A stretch of DNA of 35,852 nt from NCBI GenBank assembly GCA_903854075.1, contig CAINVI010000089.1:1-35852 (forward strand), given 5' to 3'. The translations under genes were made by a program, and so were the position numbers. Source of the stretch: Candidatus Pollutiaquabacter sp. GTDB lineage: Bacteria; Bacteroidota; Bacteroidia; AKYH767-A; 2013-40CM-41-45. A model generated the notes under the pieces. That model was not told where the DNA came from. It saw nothing but the letters and a program-made list of their open reading frames with translations, and did no database searches. Below, piece by piece: positions 18,799 to 27,431 of the stretch (positions are counted from its first letter, which is position 1; each line of letters opens with the position of its first letter).

Positions 18799-18854
18799 AA
18801 AATTGGTTGATCAATAAAAACGAGACAGCAGCAACTATTTCTACAGTGACCGGA

Positions 18855-19802
18855 TTACATCACCGGATGCTGGAGATGGACGAGCATATCATCCGTCATT
18901 TTAGCTAAATCAAATTCGTGTCGCCAGCCCCAATCTTTACGTGCAGCAGCATCATCGAAACTTCTTGGCCAGGAATCTGCAATTTGCTGACGGCTGTCCG
19001 GTTTATAAGAAATCGAGAATCCGGGAATATGTTTTTCAATTTCAAGAGCAATGTCTTTCGGTGTAAAGCTCATGGCTGCCACATTGTAGCTAGAACGTAT
19101 CTTAATGTGATCTGCAGCGGCATCCATGATTCCGATGGTCGCACGGAGAGCATCCGGCATATACATCATCGGCAGCATGGTATCTTCGGATAAAAACGCT
19201 TCGTATTTTTTACTCCGGAGCGCTTCATGAAAGATGTGTACCGCATAATCCGTAGTACCGCCACCGGGCTCAGATTTCCAACCGATCAGACCGGGATAGC
19301 GCAGACTTCGCACATCTACTCCAAATTTTTGGTGGTAATATTCACACCAGCGTTCGCCGGCTAACTTACTGATTCCATAAACCGTATTTGGCTCGGTAAT
19401 CGTGTATTGCGGTGTGTTATCGCGTGGTGTGGTGGGACCGAAAACAGCAATAGAACTAGGCCAAAACAATTTGAACGACTGTTCACGTGCCAGGTCAAGC
19501 ACGCCCAGCAATCCTTCCATATTCAAACGCCAGGCCGTCTTCACCTTTTGTTCTGCGGTGGCGGAAAGCAAGGCCGCTAACAGATAAACCTGTTTGACAT
19601 TATTACGACGCATGACTTCATGAAGTCCTGAAGTATCCAGCACATCCACTTGCTCAAACGGACCGGTTCCTTCTAATGCAGCGTTGGCAGGTTTGATATC
19701 GGTAGCGATTACGGTGCTTTCTCCATGGCGGTGGCGCAATTCTTCCACCAGCTCGGTGCCGATTTGCCCGTTTGCTCCGATTACCAGAATGGACTCTTTC
19801 AT
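18855..19802 (-). CDS. NAD-dependent epimerase/dehydratase, SDR-type L-threonine 3-dehydrogenase-like
   Basis: ILVIGANGQIGTELVEELRHRHG...ATDIK...YLLAALLSATAEQKVKTAWRLNMEGLLGVLDLAR...FWPSSIAVFGPTTPRDNTPQYTITEPNTVYGISKLAGERWCEYYHQKFGVDVRSLRYPGLI. Confidence 0.85.
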   Translation of the reverse strand: MKESILVIGANGQIGTELVEELRHRHGESTVIATDIKPANAALEGTGPFEQVDVLDTSGLHEVMRRNNVKQVYLLAALLSATAEQKVKTAWRLNMEGLLGVLDLAREQSFKLFWPSSIAVFGPTTPRDNTPQYTITEPNTVYGISKLAGERWCEYYHQKFGVDVRSLRYPGLIGWKSEPGGGTTDYAVHIFHEALRSKKYEAFLSEDTMLPMMYMPDALRATIGIMDAAADHIKIRSSYNVAAMSFTPKDIALEIEKHIPGFSISYKPDSRQQIADSWPRSFDDAAARKDWGWRHEFDLAKMTDDMLVHLQHPVM

Positions 19803-19822
19803 TTTCAGGTCGTTTGAGATGT

Positions 19823-19830
19823 CAAAAATA
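19823..19830 (-). promoter_or_regulatory. Bacteroidota-type -7 element (TATTTTTG) upstream of the threonine dehydrogenase-like gene
   Basis: Plus-strand CAAAAATA = CAAAnnTA, 20 nt upstream of the ATG at 19802. Confidence 0.4.
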
Positions 19831-19842
19831 CGAATTCCCTAC

Positions 19843-19897
19843 CAAAAAGGAACGGGGATCAGACGGCAGAAAATACTTCTGTACCGACCAATCCCCG
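19843..19897 (-). terminator. Rho-independent terminator-like hairpin after the T9SS gene 19920-21473
   Basis: Arms CGGGGAT (19853-19859) / ATCCCCG (19891-19897), inner stem CAGAA (19867-19871) / TTCTG (19877-19881); on the minus strand followed by TTCCTTTTTGG. Confidence 0.65.
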
Positions 19898-19919
19898 CTA
19901 AAAATGCGTTTGTTTCGAC

Positions 19920-21473
19920 TTAATGAGCAACCTGAATCCGCCTTGTTACGGATTCGCCAGTTGAGCCGAGCAGCTGGAGCATATAGATGCCCGACGGCAA
20001 CCGACTCAGGTCCAGTTGAGCCGAATCCGTACCAGTAAATCGCGCGACCACCTGGCCGGAAATATCGAAAAGCTGACCGTTAAAACGACCGCCATTTTTC
20101 AACTGGAGGTATAGCACGTCTTTTACAGGATTTGGATACACGTCTATGGACGCAGCATTGGCATACTCGTTTATGCCGGCTGTCAGGCACAATACAGTAG
20201 GATTTACCGTCGATATCGTTCCCACCACGGCAGGAACTGCTGTTCCGGTGTTGGTCAATGCAGCAGAAAATGGATTAACGGCAGATGGAGGAATTGTGCT
20301 GGCTGCTGCAACCGTTGGTGTAAATGAAGCCTGATTACAACCACTTTGACCGAGCGCGTCCGTTTTCACGACATACACATCAAAATCGGTGTATTGTCCG
20401 CTGCGATCATATTGTCCGATCATTACATATCCGCCATCCGGGGTAGCCACGATATTTGCTGCTTCGTGGTAAGCGCCGGAAGAATAATTGTAGCGATTGC
20501 CCCAAACTACATTTCCAGCAGTATCGACTTCCATTGCTTGCAGAAAGGACGGCCCGTTCATACTGGTAGACAAGCCAAACAAGATGTAATTTCCGTTGGA
20601 GGCGCGTATCAGTTCGCGCGGTGTATCGTCGTTAGAAGAAGCGTATTTTTTTGATAACGATGCAGTCCCGGCAAGGTCGGTTCTCACCAGACCAAAAGCA
20701 GAACCCATCAGTCCAGAAACCTGATTCAACGTTACATATTCTCCATTTCCTTCCTCTAACGCTCCAACGCTGAATCCACTGCCAAAGCCCAAAGGAATAT
20801 CCCCGATGAATCCGCCGAGAGAATCCAAGACGACCAACATCGAAGAGTAGGTGTAAATAATTCCATAACGATTAGATCCTAAAGGGACACATTCAAAAAA
20901 CGGACAAGCTATACCATCGGCGTAATAACTTTCCGTACGAACCGATCCATCGCTTTTGATTCGCAATACGCCCATTCGGCGTTGTCCACCCAGCGAGAAC
21001 GATCCGCCGATGACGTACGTACCATCTTCCGCCTGAAAAATACTATTTCCATTGTTGCCGGAACCGCCACCGTAGGTGCGTGTCCACACGGTATCACCGG
21101 CAACATCCGTCTTGATGACGTAAATCTGTGCAGCGCTAAATCCAAAATTTTGGGTAGAGCCCACCAACAGATAACCACCTTCATTAAGTTGAATGACGCG
21201 GTAGCTGGTAAACAGGTTAGAACCGCTGGTATATCCTCCGCTATAGGTTTTATTCCATTGTACGTTTCCTGACTGATCCAGCTTGAGCAAAAAGGCGGAT
21301 TGCGTACCGGTTGCATATTGCAAACCGGCGACGATATAACCACCATCGGCAGTAGGTTTAATATCACTGGCTTGCTCGGAAGCGCCAAGGTCAATCGTCG
21401 TCTGAAATTGAACCTGGGCATAGGCCGAAGCGGAAAGTAGTCCGGCAATGGCGAAAAGAACAACTTTTTTCAT
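19920..21473 (-). CDS. T9SS type A sorting-domain protein with repeated beta-propeller-like blades
   Basis: MKKVVLFAIAGLLSASAYAQVQFQTTI; repeated GGYIVAGLQ / GGYLLVGSTQ / GTYVIGGSF / GGYVMIGQYD; C-terminal IDVYPNPVKDVLYLQL...GIYMLQLLGSTGESVTRRIQVAH. Confidence 0.88.
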   Translation of the reverse strand: MKKVVLFAIAGLLSASAYAQVQFQTTIDLGASEQASDIKPTADGGYIVAGLQYATGTQSAFLLKLDQSGNVQWNKTYSGGYTSGSNLFTSYRVIQLNEGGYLLVGSTQNFGFSAAQIYVIKTDVAGDTVWTRTYGGGSGNNGNSIFQAEDGTYVIGGSFSLGGQRRMGVLRIKSDGSVRTESYYADGIACPFFECVPLGSNRYGIIYTYSSMLVVLDSLGGFIGDIPLGFGSGFSVGALEEGNGEYVTLNQVSGLMGSAFGLVRTDLAGTASLSKKYASSNDDTPRELIRASNGNYILFGLSTSMNGPSFLQAMEVDTAGNVVWGNRYNYSSGAYHEAANIVATPDGGYVMIGQYDRSGQYTDFDVYVVKTDALGQSGCNQASFTPTVAAASTIPPSAVNPFSAALTNTGTAVPAVVGTISTVNPTVLCLTAGINEYANAASIDVYPNPVKDVLYLQLKNGGRFNGQLFDISGQVVARFTGTDSAQLDLSRLPSGIYMLQLLGSTGESVTRRIQVAH

Positions 21474-21680
21474 GGAATTCATGTAAACAATTATTTGGCT
21501 GAACGGGTTTATAAGAGAGACGAATATACGCCGAATCGGCATCTATTAGTCGCCAATCAATAGATTTTATCCGCTGAATTTTCACGGAAAAAGAATGCTT
21601 AACTTCGTGAAAGAAAATCGATCTGTAGCGCTCAATAACCGGCAGCTTATCGCGTTATTACACGCTATGCAATATCCATT

Positions 21681-24050
21681 ATGAAATCCATTTTTCGTCT
21701 GTTGCTTATAGTCATCGTTTTCGGGTACGGCGTCTTTTCCGCCGATACCTCTTTTTCGCAAGGACTTCCGGTCGCCATCGGCAACTGGCGGGACCACGTT
21801 CCTTACAGTAAAGCGATCAATATTGAAGAGGTAAATGACCGGATTTACTGTGCAAGTCGGTTCGGGCTCTTTAGCTTTCAGAAATTCGACGGCGGACTGA
21901 ACCGTTTCACCCGGCTCAACGGACTTTCCGATGTGGAGATCGCAGGCATCTATTACGATCCTGCCACTCGCATCTTACTGATCAGTTATGAAAACTCAAA
22001 CATCGATCTTTTATATGAAAACGATTTATCGATCGTAAACATTCCTGATATAAAACGAAAGAACATTGTAGGGGGCAAACGAATAAATGACGCATTGTTT
22101 TACAACCGAAAAGCATATCTGGCCACAGACTTTGGAATCGTCGTTGTTGATCTTGAGCGCCAGGAAATAAAAGACACCTATTATATTGGTTCGGGCGGTA
22201 GTAATCTTATCGTGAACGGACTTGCCTTCAACGGAACGGAATTACTCGCAGCGACCTCTTCCGGCATGCGTACGGCTCGCATCAACGATCCCAATATTTT
22301 CAATTTTACGGGATGGACGCAGGAAACCGGAGGATTGAGTGACGTCTCTGCACGATTCACCTCCGCAACGTCGTTCAACGGAAATTTTATTGCTGTTATA
22401 TCTGAAGAAAACGGAACTGCCGACACAGTACTTCAACGTACCAATGGCAATTGGCAGGTTTTACTTTCCGAATATACACGTGGCGCACGCGTTGATTCAC
22501 TTCACCGCAATTTTATCTACTCGAATCAGCTAAAAGCGCTAGCGTATGACAGCACATTATCCTTGTATCGGAATGTGGACGGAAACACCTACTACCCGCC
22601 ACAAATCAACGACGCCTTTGTTGATGTGAACGGCCAATACTGGCTGGCCGATAACCAGCGTGGACTCGTTCAAGTCAACTTCAATCCGGATTATGTACTG
22701 AACCATGCGCCATCAGGACCTGGATCTGAAGCGGTGTATGCCATGGACTCGCGCGGCGGAACGCTATGGGTCGCTTCAGGATCATTGTCCGGCTTTGCAC
22801 CACAATATGACGCTAAGAATGGCTGCTATGTATTAAGTGATAACGACTGGAAATCTTTCAACCGATCCAACGACACCTTGTACGACCGCATTAACTTGCC
22901 GGCCATGGTGGCGGTGGCCGTTGATCCGAACGATCCAAAGCACGCTTACTTCGGCAACTGGCGCGGTGGAGTTCTCGAATACAATACCAACGGCGGTACC
23001 CGGCAATACAATGAGGCCAACAGTACGCTGTTGTCAAAAACAGGACTGCAGAATTATATTCTTGCCGGTGGTATTACGTATGACAGCAACGGAACGCTTT
23101 GGGTTGCGGCAGGAGGAACAACTTCACCGATCAATGCCCGTTATGCTAACGGCACCTGGAAATCGTTCCAGATCCGGGATGCATCCGTAGCTAATCTGTG
23201 GCTTTTCCAGACACTCGTAGACGATTTCGGCACCAAGTGGGTTATCGCCTACGACGGACCTAGTGCAGGCGCCGGCATTATCGTATTCAATGAAAACGAT
23301 GCTGACAATCCGAACGACGATAGCTACCGGCAATTGACAGACCGTGTCGGCAGTGGCGCATTACCAGATATTTTCGTTCGCTCCATGGCCAAAGATAAAG
23401 ATGGTTCCATCTGGGTGGGCACGAATAAAGGTGTTGGTGTTTTCTATAATCCGTCCGACATTTTCAGCACTACAAATTTTGATGCACAACGAGTGATCAT
23501 CGAACAAGACGGTTACGCGCAATATCTCCTGGAATCGGAATACGTTACATCCGTAGTGATCGACGGTGCTAACCGCAAATGGTTCGGGACGTATGGCGGT
23601 GGAGTGTTTTTGCTTTCTGAAGACGGAACGAAGCAGTTACTCAACTTCAACACCGACAACTCTCCCCTTCCTTCCAACAACATTGCCTGTATGACAGTCG
23701 ATAATCTAACGGGTGAATTATTCATTGGAACTGATAAAGGCGTCGTTTCCTATCGTAGCGATGCTACCAGCGGCGGAAGTGTTTGTGACGGCTACTATGC
23801 TTTCCCGAATCCGGTCAAACACGATTACAACGGCCCAATTGCTATCCGTGGACTCGTCGACGACGCTGATGTACGAATTACTGATACGGCAGGCAATCTG
23901 GTGTATCACACCAAAGCGCTCGGCGGCCAAGCGATTTGGGACGGAAAAGATTTTTCAGGCCGTCGCGCAGCGACCGGCATTTATTTTGCGCACGTCACCA
24001 ATATCGACGGCAGCGCAACCTGCGTTACCAAGATCCTGCTGGCCAAGTAA
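21681..24050 (+). CDS. porZ: PorZ-like type IX secretion system beta-propeller protein
   Basis: SFSQGLPVAIGNWRDHVPYSKAINIEEVNDRIYCASRFGLFSFQKFDGGLNRFTRLNGLSDVEIAGIYYDP...; repeated propeller blades; C-terminal YYAFPNPVKHDYNGPIAIRGLVDDADVRITDTAGNLVYHTKALGGQAIWDGKDFSGRRAATGIYFAHV. Confidence 0.88.
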   Translation: MKSIFRLLLIVIVFGYGVFSADTSFSQGLPVAIGNWRDHVPYSKAINIEEVNDRIYCASRFGLFSFQKFDGGLNRFTRLNGLSDVEIAGIYYDPATRILLISYENSNIDLLYENDLSIVNIPDIKRKNIVGGKRINDALFYNRKAYLATDFGIVVVDLERQEIKDTYYIGSGGSNLIVNGLAFNGTELLAATSSGMRTARINDPNIFNFTGWTQETGGLSDVSARFTSATSFNGNFIAVISEENGTADTVLQRTNGNWQVLLSEYTRGARVDSLHRNFIYSNQLKALAYDSTLSLYRNVDGNTYYPPQINDAFVDVNGQYWLADNQRGLVQVNFNPDYVLNHAPSGPGSEAVYAMDSRGGTLWVASGSLSGFAPQYDAKNGCYVLSDNDWKSFNRSNDTLYDRINLPAMVAVAVDPNDPKHAYFGNWRGGVLEYNTNGGTRQYNEANSTLLSKTGLQNYILAGGITYDSNGTLWVAAGGTTSPINARYANGTWKSFQIRDASVANLWLFQTLVDDFGTKWVIAYDGPSAGAGIIVFNENDADNPNDDSYRQLTDRVGSGALPDIFVRSMAKDKDGSIWVGTNKGVGVFYNPSDIFSTTNFDAQRVIIEQDGYAQYLLESEYVTSVVIDGANRKWFGTYGGGVFLLSEDGTKQLLNFNTDNSPLPSNNIACMTVDNLTGELFIGTDKGVVSYRSDATSGGSVCDGYYAFPNPVKHDYNGPIAIRGLVDDADVRITDTAGNLVYHTKALGGQAIWDGKDFSGRRAATGIYFAHVTNIDGSATCVTKILLAK

Positions 24051-24775
24051 TGCTTCACAAAACACGCGGTATAGTTTTTCATACGACAGATTATTCGGAA
24101 ACGAGTATCATCGCAAAAATCTATACCGAACTTTTCGGGGTACAATCCTACATGGTTAACGGCGTTCGTAAACAAAACGCCAGAAACCGATCCAGTATTT
24201 TTCAGCCGCTTTCCCTCGTGGAAATGGTAGTATATCATAAGGAGCGGGGCGGAATTCAACGAATTTCTGAAATCCGTAACACCCCACAATACAAGAATAT
24301 TCCATTTGACGTGGTAAAAACATCGATGGTCCTTTTTCTCTGTGAAGTCATTTATCGTGCTGTCAAGGAAGAAGAAGAAAATTCCGATTTGTTCGAATAC
24401 CTTTTCAATGGACTTCAAGTGCTCGACGTGCAGCCGGAAACCACCGGAAATTTTCATCTGTCTTTTCTATTACGACTTACCCGTTTTCTCGGCTTCTTCC
24501 CGAACGGCGCTTATTCCGAAGATGCGCCATTCTTTAACCTGCAAGACGGAACCTTCGAGGCGCTCACACCTTCTCATCCTTTTTTTCTGGACAAGATCCT
24601 TAGTCGTAAATTCAACGAAGTAATTATTGCTTCGGCCAATCTCAGCGAAACGGTTTTGCTAAGCGCCGCTGAACGTCGCGAGCTCATTGAACGATTGCTC
24701 GAATATTTTCGCTTGCACATCGACGGCTTCGGCGAAGTGAAATCACACAAAGTTTTGGAACAGGTGTGGATGTAG
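24050..24775 (+). CDS. recO: DNA repair protein RecO
   Basis: MLHKTRGIVFHTTDYSETSIIAKIYTELFGVQSYMVNGVRKQNARNRSSIFQPLSLVEMVVYHKERGGIQRISEIR. ATG overlaps the porZ stop (TAATG). Confidence 0.92.
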   Translation: MLHKTRGIVFHTTDYSETSIIAKIYTELFGVQSYMVNGVRKQNARNRSSIFQPLSLVEMVVYHKERGGIQRISEIRNTPQYKNIPFDVVKTSMVLFLCEVIYRAVKEEEENSDLFEYLFNGLQVLDVQPETTGNFHLSFLLRLTRFLGFFPNGAYSEDAPFFNLQDGTFEALTPSHPFFLDKILSRKFNEVIIASANLSETVLLSAAERRELIERLLEYFRLHIDGFGEVKSHKVLEQVWM

Positions 24776-24778
24776 TGC

Positions 24779-25861
24779 TTAGAGTACGTCCTGAACTTTA
24801 GCGGCTTCTGCGCGACTGAATCGCTTTCGGATCCAACGCGGCAATAAAATCGCACCAATAAACAGATACGGATAATAGCTGATCAGGCGCCAAAGCAAGC
24901 CCAGTGTAGCTGCGAGTCCGGTAGGAATGAACTCGCCTAAAAAATCCGTGAACATGAATTCTGCCAGACCGCTTCCGCCGGGCGTTGGGCTGAATAGTAT
25001 TATGATACCCATGATGACTTGTCGGGCGAAGACGACGTAATTGTCAATGGATGATTGGTTGAACGCGAGAATAAGACAATTGACAATGGAGTAACGCGCC
25101 GTCCAGGAAGCAAACGTGCCGAAAAATGAATAGAACCAAAACTTCCGGTTCTTATTGTTCAATCCTTTCGAAGCGATTACCAGCTGATTACCGGTTTCCA
25201 GCGCACTGTGTTTCCAGCGACGTAACAGCGGCAGGGAAAAGAGTCGCAGTAGAAGGTATTTGATAAACCGCGGGTTGATAAACAAGGCGTAAGCAACAAA
25301 CACCTTGTAGGCAAGAATAATGAAATATACCGCCCAGAACGTATAGAAGAACCCCTTGCTGATCGGGATCATGTTTGCTTCCGACAGCGTGGTAAAAAGT
25401 CGCTCCTTACCGATCGTAAAATAAACGAGCGGCGCCATCAGCGCAAGAAATACGCCGTCCTGGAACGAGGTAACCATCACAGCGGTGATGCTTTTCCCCA
25501 TGTTTATTTTTTCGCGATTCAGGATGAAAATCGCAAAGATGAATCCGCCGCCAATCATTCCGGGAGCAAGTGCAGAAGCAAATTCCCATAGCATGATCAC
25601 ATTGAACGCGTTTCTCCAATTCAACTCATAATCCGTCAGCGCGCGGATACGGATCATATACGCCCAATCGCGTATAATCATCATCAGAAAGGCGGCAAGA
25701 ATCCAGAGCGTGCTGTTCCATGTCCAGTCAATTTTCTCAAACGCCGCCGGATCGAAACTTCGTAATAAGAGGAAGGTCGCTGCACCGAGTCCGAGAAGGA
25801 TCGGTAAAAAAATCCGGGAGGGCCGGAAGTTTCGGAGCAGTTGCCTTGAGTCGGGTTGCAT
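24779..25861 (-). CDS. lysylphosphatidylglycerol synthase TM-region / UPF0104-family membrane protein
   Basis: Multi-helix hydrophobic protein with WEFASALAPGMIGGGF and LFSPTPGGSGLAEFMF motifs. Confidence 0.82.
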   Translation of the reverse strand: MQPDSRQLLRNFRPSRIFLPILLGLGAATFLLLRSFDPAAFEKIDWTWNSTLWILAAFLMMIIRDWAYMIRIRALTDYELNWRNAFNVIMLWEFASALAPGMIGGGFIFAIFILNREKINMGKSITAVMVTSFQDGVFLALMAPLVYFTIGKERLFTTLSEANMIPISKGFFYTFWAVYFIILAYKVFVAYALFINPRFIKYLLLRLFSLPLLRRWKHSALETGNQLVIASKGLNNKNRKFWFYSFFGTFASWTARYSIVNCLILAFNQSSIDNYVVFARQVIMGIIILFSPTPGGSGLAEFMFTDFLGEFIPTGLAATLGLLWRLISYYPYLFIGAILLPRWIRKRFSRAEAAKVQDVL

Positions 25862-25880
25862 GCAGGATGCAAGAAAGTGA

Positions 25881-26633
25881 TTATGCGGTCACTTCCTCGG
25901 GTTCACTCAGCCAGAAATTATTGAAACCAATTCCCAGTGTAATTCGGATAACTTGTTCAGCCAGAAGTTCGAGTACGGCCAGGAAGGTGAAGATGGCTTG
26001 TACTTTATTCTCGCAGGAGGTGATAACTTCCGTGAAAGCGACTTTGCGGTGAGCACGGATACGCTCCCGAAGCTGCGTCTTCTCGCCGGCAATCGTATAC
26101 GGATATTGCACCACTTTGTGTTTCACTTTTTTGCTTTCGTTCTCGAAGCGGGTAACCACCTTGTTGAACGTATTGAGCAACTGATAAAGTGTGAGGTTCA
26201 TGAGCTCTTCAGAAGCCGCATTCTGCATGGCGATCTCGGCCAACTCGCGCTGGATGTTTCCGCGAGCAGATTTCAACGAACGGTCTTCTTCCAGCACACG
26301 CATATCTTCGCAAGCTTCTTTGAACTGCTTGTATTGCAGGATGCGTTCTACCAAATCCTTCCGCGGATCGATCTCATTGCCGGCATCGTCCAACTCAGGA
26401 CGAGGCAACAGCATTTTAGCCTTGATCCGCATAAGCGTCGCAGCGACGAGAATGAACTCACTGGCCAGCTCGATATTCAGGTCGTTCATCTGGCGGATGT
26501 ACTCCAAAAAGTCGTTGGTAATACTGGAAATAGGAATATTATGAACGTCGATCTCGTCACGTTCAATGAAGAACAGAAGGAGATCAAACGGCCCTTCGAA
26601 CTGGGGCAATCGGACTTCAAATGCTTTTTCCAC
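25881..26633 (-). CDS. scpA: segregation and condensation protein A
   Basis: FEVRLPQFEGPFDLLLFFIERDEIDVHNIPISSITNDFLEYIRQMNDLNIELASEFILVAATLMRIKAKMLLPRPE. Confidence 0.93.
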   Translation of the reverse strand: MEKAFEVRLPQFEGPFDLLLFFIERDEIDVHNIPISSITNDFLEYIRQMNDLNIELASEFILVAATLMRIKAKMLLPRPELDDAGNEIDPRKDLVERILQYKQFKEACEDMRVLEEDRSLKSARGNIQRELAEIAMQNAASEELMNLTLYQLLNTFNKVVTRFENESKKVKHKVVQYPYTIAGEKTQLRERIRAHRKVAFTEVITSCENKVQAIFTFLAVLELLAEQVIRITLGIGFNNFWLSEPEEVTA

Positions 26634-26652
26634 AGGAATTAGTGTAAGTATT

Positions 26653-26660
26653 CAAATCTA
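26653..26660 (-). promoter_or_regulatory. Bacteroidota-type -7 element (TAGATTTG) upstream of scpA
   Basis: Plus-strand CAAATCTA, 19 nt upstream of the ATG at 26633. Confidence 0.45.
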
Positions 26661-26708
26661 CGGAATTTCCCCGAAAAGGACTTTAACGAACTTGAATTAG
26701 CTGATATT

Positions 26709-26733
26709 TAACTGATTAGTCACTAATTGGTTA
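26709..26733. repeat. 25-bp imperfect palindrome TAACTGATTAGT-C-ACTAATTGGTTA
   Basis: 12-bp arms around a single central base, 10 of 12 Watson-Crick matches plus two T/G positions; lies in the scpA upstream region. Confidence 0.6.
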
Positions 26734-26766
26734 GAAAACTACGCTTTATCAGCCTCCTACCTTCAG

Positions 26767-27336
26767 TCACCGATTACGCAGTACCCAAAAAACACCGCGC
26801 ACATTGGCCCGCCATTCGTTCAGCAACATAACCAAGATAATCTCTTCAATCAATTCAAGTGTAGTAACGATCGCCGCCACATAAAAAAGTGGATAGAACG
26901 GCGATTGCGTGAAAAACAATAGCAGGAGAAACGTCCCCTGCAGCAATGCCGCCAGTTTGGCCAGAAACGTATGAAAGCTGGTAATGCGTCCGTAACGGAT
27001 GAACGCGAGGAGCGTTTGAAGCACAAACAGGACAAGCATAACTCCAATCGTCCATCGTTGCTCAATCAGAAAATCCTGTTTGAAAAACCATACTCCTAAA
27101 ATCCCGGCCAGGATAGTGAGATCGTCGCCGATAGAATCAAGCTTGGTACCAAAAACGCTGGCCACTTTTAATTTGCGCGCCAGCATACCATCAATCAAAT
27201 CGGTGAAAAAGCAAATACCAAGCAGCCACTTGAAAATATCCTGGCGATCCAGGTAGATGAGTAAAACCAAAAAAGGAAAAGCTATCACCCTAACCCAGGT
27301 GATACCGTTTACCACAAAATAACCTCGATTAACCAC
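26767..27336 (-). CDS. CDP-alcohol phosphatidyltransferase family protein
   Basis: DLIDGMLARKLKVASVFGTKLDSIGDD fits DGx2ARx8Gx3Dx3D; several TM segments. Confidence 0.9.
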   Translation of the reverse strand: MVNRGYFVVNGITWVRVIAFPFLVLLIYLDRQDIFKWLLGICFFTDLIDGMLARKLKVASVFGTKLDSIGDDLTILAGILGVWFFKQDFLIEQRWTIGVMLVLFVLQTLLAFIRYGRITSFHTFLAKLAALLQGTFLLLLFFTQSPFYPLFYVAAIVTTLELIEEIILVMLLNEWRANVRGVFWVLRNR

Positions 27337-27431
27337 GCATTAAAATTACGAAAGTTCCGAAGCCTTCAAACATGATGTGACGTGACGTAAGTCATAGGGC
27401 CGCTGCATTCAAACGATTACATTGGTCGACT

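Noticed and set aside
20909-21463. 184-aa minus-strand ORF
   Set aside because: Alternative frame inside the T9SS gene at 19920-21473.
25953-26642. 229-aa plus-strand ORF
   Set aside because: Antisense shadow of scpA; no recognisable domain.
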